A DNA stretch of 8,786 nt from NCBI GenBank assembly GCA_017466495.1, contig JAFTUB010000100.1:1-8786 (forward strand). The letters run 5' to 3'. The notes beneath the pieces are model-generated. The model saw only the letters and a program-made list of their open reading frames with translations, was not told the origin of the DNA and did no database searches. A program made the translations under genes and the position numbers. Origin of the DNA: Clostridia bacterium (GTDB taxonomy: Bacteria > Bacillota > Clostridia > Oscillospirales > CAG-272). Of the stretch, positions 4,443-8,786 are shown one piece after another (within the stretch, counting starts at the first letter, position 1; every line of letters starts with the position of its first letter).

Positions 4443-6137
4443 ATGGCAAAAAAACTCAAGAAAGCACTTTCCCTATTCCTGGTCGCTTTGATGTGCACAG
4501 GTATGCTGAGCACGGCAGCGATGGCACAGACTATCCTCGACAATGGCAACATCTGGCATGGTGACGACGTGAAAATTAATGTAACCGAAGGCCCGGATGG
4601 CTATCCCTACATGCTGTTCGGTGTTATCCCCAGTTACTATTATTACGAAACCAGTAACCACACCCTCAAGAAAGAGGTGACCGGCGGCGGAGCAGTACAC
4701 TTGATCGCTCTGATCGATACCAGTGCCGACAGCGGCGAATGGACGCCTGACGGTGTCTACAACTGCGGCGAGAGCAACTATGATGTGGTGTATTGCTGCG
4801 ATGCTGCTACCGGTTCCGAGGCCGGCAACTATTATAAGCGCCTGAACCTGGAAGACAGTGAGTACTACAGCGATGAGCAGGCAGCAAAGCTCCGCGCCAT
4901 TCTCACCAACTCTTATCCCTTTGTCTCTGTCGAGGAAGCAAAGACCGCACTGAAGGAAGCCGGTTTTGCGCAGGCGGATCAGCTCGACCGTTCCGAGCTC
5001 ATTACTGCTACGCAGGCTGCCGTCTGGTCCATTGCCAACAAGGACAGCGGTGATTCCTACGACTACAACAAGACCGCCAGCACTGCACAGAAGAATACCT
5101 GGGGCGGCTATCTGCACAATTACGCCCAGGAAATCGTCAACTTTACCGACAGCACAACAAAGCGTTCTTATAGTACCCCTGCCGGTGTTGGTACCCGCAT
5201 CAACGCGCTGAGAGATTTCCTGCTCGCTTTGCCCGGTATGGAAGCAGAGGATGACCAGATTGTAATCTCTCACATCGGCTTCGCTAACCCCGAAGCATCA
5301 CAGTCCGGCGATCTGTACTCCGTTGAGGTCGATGTAACGCTGAATCAGGGTACCGACGCAGATGACAACATCGTGCTCAAGGTTTACATTGACGGCGAGC
5401 TCGCTGATCAGCCTGTACAGGTTGGCGAAGCTACAAACTATACCGTTACCCTTAATGCCAGAGCAAATGCTGACATCAAGGTGGTTGTTTCCGGTACACA
5501 GAACCTGGAAAAAGGTGTTTACTTCTACGCGCCCGAGCCTGCTGACGTCGACGGTGACGGCATTGCCACCAGCCGCGAGGTTTCTCAGAACCTGATCGGT
5601 GTAGCAAGCGGCGAGACGCCCATTTACGTCGAAGCCGGCATCCGCTTCGACGAAGTGTCCTTCGGCAGCGGCGAGGTTTCCAACATCAGCTACATGTTCA
5701 TCAACAAGGAAACCGGTGAGGTTGAATTCCTCAAGAAGATTGATGTGGACGAAGGCGCGACCTCCGCTCCCATCCTCTCCATGGACGGCTATGTCTCCGT
5801 CATGTTCATGAAGCAGGCTACTTCCGGTATGTTCTGGTTCTCCGAGGACGTTGACGAGGATCTGGTCAATGCCGCCATCGAGTGCCTGAAGGACAACAAT
5901 CCCTCCTATAAGGGCCACAATGCCATCGCATTCGGCGCCGGTTCTCACGAGCTGGAGTTCAAGAAGAACAAGTTCGCAACCTATACCTTCGGCGACGGTA
6001 AGGCCGTCGTGGGCAAGGATGATGCAATCTCTGTTCCCGAGGAACCTGTTGTTGAAGAGCCCTCTGCAGAAAATGATGCCGAAGAAAAGAAGAACAACGG
6101 CAACAACAAGAACAAGGATAAGAACAAGAACAAATAA
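4443..6137 (+). CDS. Cys-Gln thioester bond-forming secreted surface protein (putative adhesin)
   Basis: The 564-residue protein begins with a Sec signal peptide: a KKLKK basic start, a hydrophobic core, and a likely cut after the AMA ending at residue 28. Residues about 35-265 form a thioester domain (TED). Its two signatures are YCCD with Cys118 and ATQAAVW with Gln191, which should form the internal thioester that such adhesins use to bind host or matrix amines covalently. Residues about 270-365 look like an Ig-like beta sandwich, and 380-525 like a second beta domain. DVDGDG at 368-373 resembles a calcium loop. The tail (532-564) is acidic/proline-rich, then Lys/Asn-rich. No LPXTG, membrane helix or SLH domain is seen, so anchoring is unclear. 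The ATG at 4443 is chosen over an in-frame ATG at 4377, which lies inside the riboswitch. Expression is probably controlled by c-di-GMP. The ligand is unknown. Confidence 0.9.
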   Translation: MAKKLKKALSLFLVALMCTGMLSTAAMAQTILDNGNIWHGDDVKINVTEGPDGYPYMLFGVIPSYYYYETSNHTLKKEVTGGGAVHLIALIDTSADSGEWTPDGVYNCGESNYDVVYCCDAATGSEAGNYYKRLNLEDSEYYSDEQAAKLRAILTNSYPFVSVEEAKTALKEAGFAQADQLDRSELITATQAAVWSIANKDSGDSYDYNKTASTAQKNTWGGYLHNYAQEIVNFTDSTTKRSYSTPAGVGTRINALRDFLLALPGMEAEDDQIVISHIGFANPEASQSGDLYSVEVDVTLNQGTDADDNIVLKVYIDGELADQPVQVGEATNYTVTLNARANADIKVVVSGTQNLEKGVYFYAPEPADVDGDGIATSREVSQNLIGVASGETPIYVEAGIRFDEVSFGSGEVSNISYMFINKETGEVEFLKKIDVDEGATSAPILSMDGYVSVMFMKQATSGMFWFSEDVDEDLVNAAIECLKDNNPSYKGHNAIAFGAGSHELEFKKNKFATYTFGDGKAVVGKDDAISVPEEPVVEEPSAENDAEEKKNNGNNKNKDKNKNK

Positions 6138-6241
6138 TGCTCTTGTTTTCCGACAAAACATCGGTAGGAAAACCAAGACTGTGATCGGTACGTTTGAGCA
6201 GTTTGACTAACCGGAGTTTTGTCACGGAAAACAGCAGCGAA

Positions 6242-6280
6242 ATACAAAAAGGGCTGTACGGTGTACAGTCCTTTTTGTAT
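6242..6280 (+). terminator. Intrinsic terminator of the thioester protein gene
   Basis: An 18-bp stem with one G.U pair (6242-6259 with 6263-6280) and the 3-nt loop GGT contains TTTTT in its right arm. It lies about 105 nt after the stop codon and ends the transcript as a single-gene unit. The gap 6138-6241 holds nothing else recognisable. Confidence 0.8.
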
Positions 6281-6344
6281 CCGTCCGATTACAGAAAAAC
6301 GGGGGGCCACGCATCTGCAAACGGGAGGATTTATCCCGTTCATC

Positions 6345-6373
6345 TTTACATTTCCGCGCAGATATGCTATACT
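6345..6373 (+). promoter_or_regulatory. Sigma-A promoter of the DUF3592-like gene
   Basis: TTTACA (6345-6350), a 17-nt spacer and TATACT (6368-6373) with TGC directly before it (extended -10). The expected start is near 6380, only about 14 nt before the ATG at 6394, leaving a very short leader. Confidence 0.8.
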
Positions 6374-6393
6374 GGTGCAAAGGCGGTGAAAAA

Positions 6394-6978
6394 ATGCGGG
6401 AAGAATATGGTTTTTTTATCTTTTTAACGGTGATCGGTCTGCTGGTGGGCATCGCATTCATCTATTGCCTGATCAAAGATCGAAAAACCAAGCAATTTAC
6501 GGTCTTTTTCAAGTTAGCCGTTGTGTTTTGGCTGCTGATGCCCCTGCTGCAGATCATCGGGATAGCCTCCCGGAACGATTTATCCTTTTTTGCCAGCGCG
6601 GGGCTCGCCATGCCTTTGTCGATTATCTTCATCCTTGCGGAGCTCCTGGCGAGATACAACAGGTGTACCCACAGGATCACCGCGACCTACACCTCGTGCC
6701 GAAGAACAAGCTCCAGGGGCTCCGGCTGTTATACCCCGATATTTTCCTATCGGTACAACGGTGAAGATTATGTCAACCTAAGCCTGCGAATATATTTTTC
6801 CAGGTGGAAATTGGACCGCCTGTTCCAAGAGGGCCGCACCTACGAGATATACATCAATCCCCGATTCCCCGGGCAGTGCACCGAAAAGCATAGTTTTCCC
6901 ATGGTTTTCATCTGGGGGATAAGCCTGTGCGGAATATGGTTTTTGTGTGCCCTTGGGCTGTTTCTGCAGCAAATATGA
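6394..6978 (+). CDS. Four-helix membrane protein with DUF3592-like domain, function unknown
   Basis: The protein has 194 residues from the ATG at 6394. An in-frame ATG at 6364 overlaps the promoter -10 region and is rejected. Hydrophobic segments lie at about 6-26, 38-57 and 64-84, with a fourth near 170-191. Between the third and fourth is a soluble region of about 80 residues (TATYTSCRRTSS..., YTPIFSYRYNGEDYVNLSLR, ...GRTYEIYINPRFPGQC). It follows the DUF3592 pattern: a strand, 'Y.P.f.Y.ynG..y', and a closing 'G..y.vyinP..P' turn. Members are small bacterial membrane proteins of unknown role. The ribosome binding site is weak (AGGCGGTG). The gene has its own promoter and terminator, so no operon links it to the thioester protein, though both lie on the plus strand. 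Confidence 0.75.
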   Translation: MREEYGFFIFLTVIGLLVGIAFIYCLIKDRKTKQFTVFFKLAVVFWLLMPLLQIIGIASRNDLSFFASAGLAMPLSIIFILAELLARYNRCTHRITATYTSCRRTSSRGSGCYTPIFSYRYNGEDYVNLSLRIYFSRWKLDRLFQEGRTYEIYINPRFPGQCTEKHSFPMVFIWGISLCGIWFLCALGLFLQQI

Positions 6979-6979
6979 G

Positions 6980-7016
6980 AAAAAACAGCGGAGTGAAAGC
7001 ACTCCGCTGTTTTTTT
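6980..7016. terminator. Bidirectional intrinsic terminator between convergent genes
   Basis: A perfect 16-bp stem (6980-6995 with 7000-7015) has an AAAG loop and A/T runs at both feet. It lies directly after the stop of the membrane protein (6978) and 23 nt from the stop of the convergent GH5 gene (7039), and can serve both. Its core AACAGCGGAGTG/CACTCCGCTGTT is the same as in the terminator at 3861-3890. Confidence 0.9.
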
Positions 7017-7038
7017 GCACGCTCGCTGAGCCGACGGT

Positions 7039-8679
7039 TTATTCCACCGATGCGCCACGGGTCAGCAGTGCTTCAATCACCTTTTCGTAAGGCCAGGAGA
7101 GGTCGGTTCGCTCGAACACGGTAAAGTCCCCGCCGTCGTCGAAGATCACCAGCTTGACGCCGTACTTCTCCGCCATTTTGGCGAAGTGACCCACGTATTG
7201 CGCCCGCGTGTCCTCGTCGGCGCGGTCAACCACGCCGAACTCGCCCACGATAACGGGAACGCCCAGCTCCTCCACGAAACGGCGCTTGAGATTCTTCATG
7301 ATGATCTCGATCTTCGCCCGCTCGGCCTTGGTTCCCCACTCGTTGGTGAAGTTGTTGGAGCCCAGGTTGATCTCGTTGAAGCAGAAGTTGTTGGGCTCGT
7401 AGCAGTGCACCTCGGCAATCAGATGCCCGTCAGTACTGTCCTGGGGAAGCTTGAAGTTCTGATTCATATTGTACTCGTAGGCCGCCGCGTAGGGGTTCAG
7501 CACCAGGTTTCGGGTGGTGTTGTAGCCGCCGCCGGCGCGGACGGTGTCCACGAAGATCTGATACAGCTCGTTCATCACGTCGTAGGATTCTTTGGGCGGA
7601 TTCGACCAAAGCTTGTCGGCGTTCAGCACCTCGTTGCAGGCCTCGAACAGCAGCAGCTCACCGTAATCGGCAAACCGCGCCGAGATCTGCTCCCACATTC
7701 TGCGGTAGACGGCGCTATGCTCGGGGAAGGTTTCCCGCTCCGCCTCCAGCCAGCCGGCGCCGGTGGAGGTCAGCAGGCAGTAGACCCCCGCATTCATGCA
7801 GTAGTCCACCACCTCGGCCACGCGATCCAGCCACAGCTTGTCGATGTTGCCCGCGTGGTCCATGTGCGTCACATAGGACACCTGCACGCGGATGAGGTTG
7901 AAGCCCTTGTCCCGCACGGCGTTGATCATTTCCTGAGTCGTCAGAGGGTTGCCCCATCGGGTCTGGGCGTAATCGATGCTCTCCGGGGTCACTTCCCTGG
8001 CGCGGTCAATGCCCACGAACTTCATTTTCGCCCGAATCTCCTTGATCTCGCTGACGGCAAGCCCGCCGTCAGCGGCCATGAGACCGGCCTGTCCGCCGGT
8101 ACCGTCGCTCATATCGGTGGTGTACTCGGTCAGCCGGGCCGCGTCGCAGCTCACCTCGGCCCCATCGGCGGTCACATAGGACAGGGCCTCCAGCCGATAG
8201 GTCAGCTTATCTGCGGCGCCGAGAGAGAAGTTCCACTGCTCAACGCCGATCCCCGTGACGGAGCTGCCCGCCCCGGCCGTGAGGATCCCGTTTTCCCCGA
8301 GGGTCCATGTGATCTCGGCGGTCTTGGACGCGAGGTCAAAGGCGACATTATCGGAGCGGCTGTAGCTGCCGTCGGAAGCCATGAAGAACACCAGGCCGCT
8401 GAGGCCCTCCACCCCTGCCTTGGGCTGCTCGGCAAAATAGCTGAGGGCAAGGCCGAGGTTCCAGCCGACGGTCATATTCTGTGCAAAGGATTCTGCCGAC
8501 TCGCATTCCTTCACCTCGGGGGACGGCGCAGTTTCCGGCGCGGCGGTGGTACCTTCGCCTTCCGGCGTGGAGTCCGCCGGCAGGGCTTTCTCCCCATGGG
8601 ACGGCTTCTTCGGCGCAATACAGGCGGCCAGCCCCAGCAGCAGGGCAGCGGCCAAAACAAGGGACAGCATAACTTTCAT
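7039..8679 (-). CDS. GH5-family glycoside hydrolase (cellulase-type) lipoprotein
   Basis: The 546-residue protein starts with a lipoprotein signal peptide, lipobox LAAC with Cys20, so it is lipid-anchored outside the membrane. A Ser/Thr/Pro/Glu-rich linker follows (about 21-58). The GH5 barrel begins VGWNLG (71-76) and resumes at TRWGNPLTTQEMINAVRDKG (240-259). Arg264, ACNE with acid/base Glu350, VHCY with His425 and VGEFG with nucleophile Glu480 are the expected active-site features. Between the first strand and WGNP lies a beta-rich insertion of about 155 residues. The usual 'WDNG' subsite Trp is replaced: FDDGGDF at 513-519. GH5 enzymes cut beta-1,4-glucans, mannans or related glycans; the substrate is not predictable here. 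The ATG at 8677-8679 has AAGGGAG 8 nt upstream. No clear sigma-A promoter is seen in the 75-nt gap upstream. Confidence 0.9.
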   Translation of the reverse strand: MKVMLSLVLAAALLLGLAACIAPKKPSHGEKALPADSTPEGEGTTAAPETAPSPEVKECESAESFAQNMTVGWNLGLALSYFAEQPKAGVEGLSGLVFFMASDGSYSRSDNVAFDLASKTAEITWTLGENGILTAGAGSSVTGIGVEQWNFSLGAADKLTYRLEALSYVTADGAEVSCDAARLTEYTTDMSDGTGGQAGLMAADGGLAVSEIKEIRAKMKFVGIDRAREVTPESIDYAQTRWGNPLTTQEMINAVRDKGFNLIRVQVSYVTHMDHAGNIDKLWLDRVAEVVDYCMNAGVYCLLTSTGAGWLEAERETFPEHSAVYRRMWEQISARFADYGELLLFEACNEVLNADKLWSNPPKESYDVMNELYQIFVDTVRAGGGYNTTRNLVLNPYAAAYEYNMNQNFKLPQDSTDGHLIAEVHCYEPNNFCFNEINLGSNNFTNEWGTKAERAKIEIIMKNLKRRFVEELGVPVIVGEFGVVDRADEDTRAQYVGHFAKMAEKYGVKLVIFDDGGDFTVFERTDLSWPYEKVIEALLTRGASVE

Positions 8680-8746
8680 GAATTTATCTCCCTTTTCTGT
8701 TTGGTATGGGGCAGGCAGGCATCCTCGGAAAGGCCGCCCCGCCCTT

Positions 8747-8782
8747 AGATAAAGACGGGCTGCCGCAAAGCGGCAGCCCGTC
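8747..8782 (-). terminator. Intrinsic terminator of a minus-strand gene beyond the right edge
   Basis: A perfect 13-bp stem (8754-8766 with 8770-8782) has an AAA/TTT loop. On the minus strand it is followed by TTTATCT. It lies upstream of the GH5 gene and probably ends a gene lying to the right of the window, which cannot be seen. Confidence 0.7.
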
Positions 8783-8786
8783 GCGG

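Noticed and set aside
4473..6176. Two minus-strand open frames (4473-5273 and 5298-6176)
   Set aside because: Both are shadows of the thioester protein gene; they lack start signals and show no family motifs.
6364..6393. In-frame upstream ATG for the DUF3592-like protein
   Set aside because: It overlaps the -10 box of the gene's own promoter and would not be transcribed.
7186..8748. 520-codon plus-strand open frame
   Set aside because: It is antisense to the GH5 gene and is a composition shadow rich in His/Val/Gly. The minus strand shows catalytic motifs and a lipobox.
1..8786. CRISPR array, tRNA/rRNA, transposase, phage or toxin-antitoxin genes
   Set aside because: No regularly spaced repeats, cloverleaf, DDE transposase or related motifs were found. 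The AbrB-type mini-ORF resembles SpoVT rather than a MazE antitoxin and has no toxin partner.

Overview
The window comes from a fairly GC-rich, endospore-forming Firmicute of the class Clostridia, probably an Oscillospiraceae/Ruminococcaceae-type gut bacterium. This rests on a clear spoVT gene with a sigma-G-type promoter, AGGAG-type ribosome binding sites, TTGACA/TATAAT promoters, a Clostridia-type oligoendopeptidase F, a GH5 lipoprotein, a c-di-GMP-I riboswitch and a Cys-Gln thioester surface protein. Genus and species cannot be assigned from sequence alone.

Left part (1-3025, all minus strand): the 5' end of argC (arginine biosynthesis) leaves the window at base 1. It has a strong promoter and three weak ARG-box-like sites upstream. 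Next comes pepF, an M3 oligoendopeptidase with its own consensus promoter and terminator. Then comes spoVT, a forespore regulator with an AbrB-type DNA-binding domain plus a GAF domain, followed by a palindromic element and a terminator.

Middle part (3086-6280): a small beta-propeller-like gene diverges from spoVT and ends in a terminator that contains its own stop codon. Next, on the minus strand, is a 49-codon ORF whose first 30 codons are about 93% identical in DNA to spoVT. It is a free-standing AbrB-type domain without GAF, preceded by a 15-bp hairpin next to its ribosome binding site. Divergent from it, after a perfect 9-bp dyad and an extended -10 promoter, lies a roughly 220-nt leader carrying a c-di-GMP-I (GEMM-I) riboswitch. 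The leader feeds a 564-residue secreted protein with an internal Cys-Gln thioester domain. The logical reading is a surface adhesin switched by c-di-GMP, the usual motile/sessile signal, and possibly by a DNA-binding regulator at the dyad.

Right part (6281-8786): a four-helix membrane protein with a DUF3592-like soluble domain lies on the plus strand. A bidirectional terminator follows; its stem repeats that of the propeller gene. Convergent to it is a minus-strand GH5 glycoside hydrolase lipoprotein with an unusual insertion of about 155 residues in the catalytic domain. The right edge holds a hairpin terminator that probably belongs to a minus-strand gene beyond the window.

The strongest candidate system is 3911-6280: partial spoVT copy, hairpin, dyad, riboswitch and thioester adhesin, arranged as a divergent unit. 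No tRNA, rRNA, CRISPR array, transposase or phage gene was seen.
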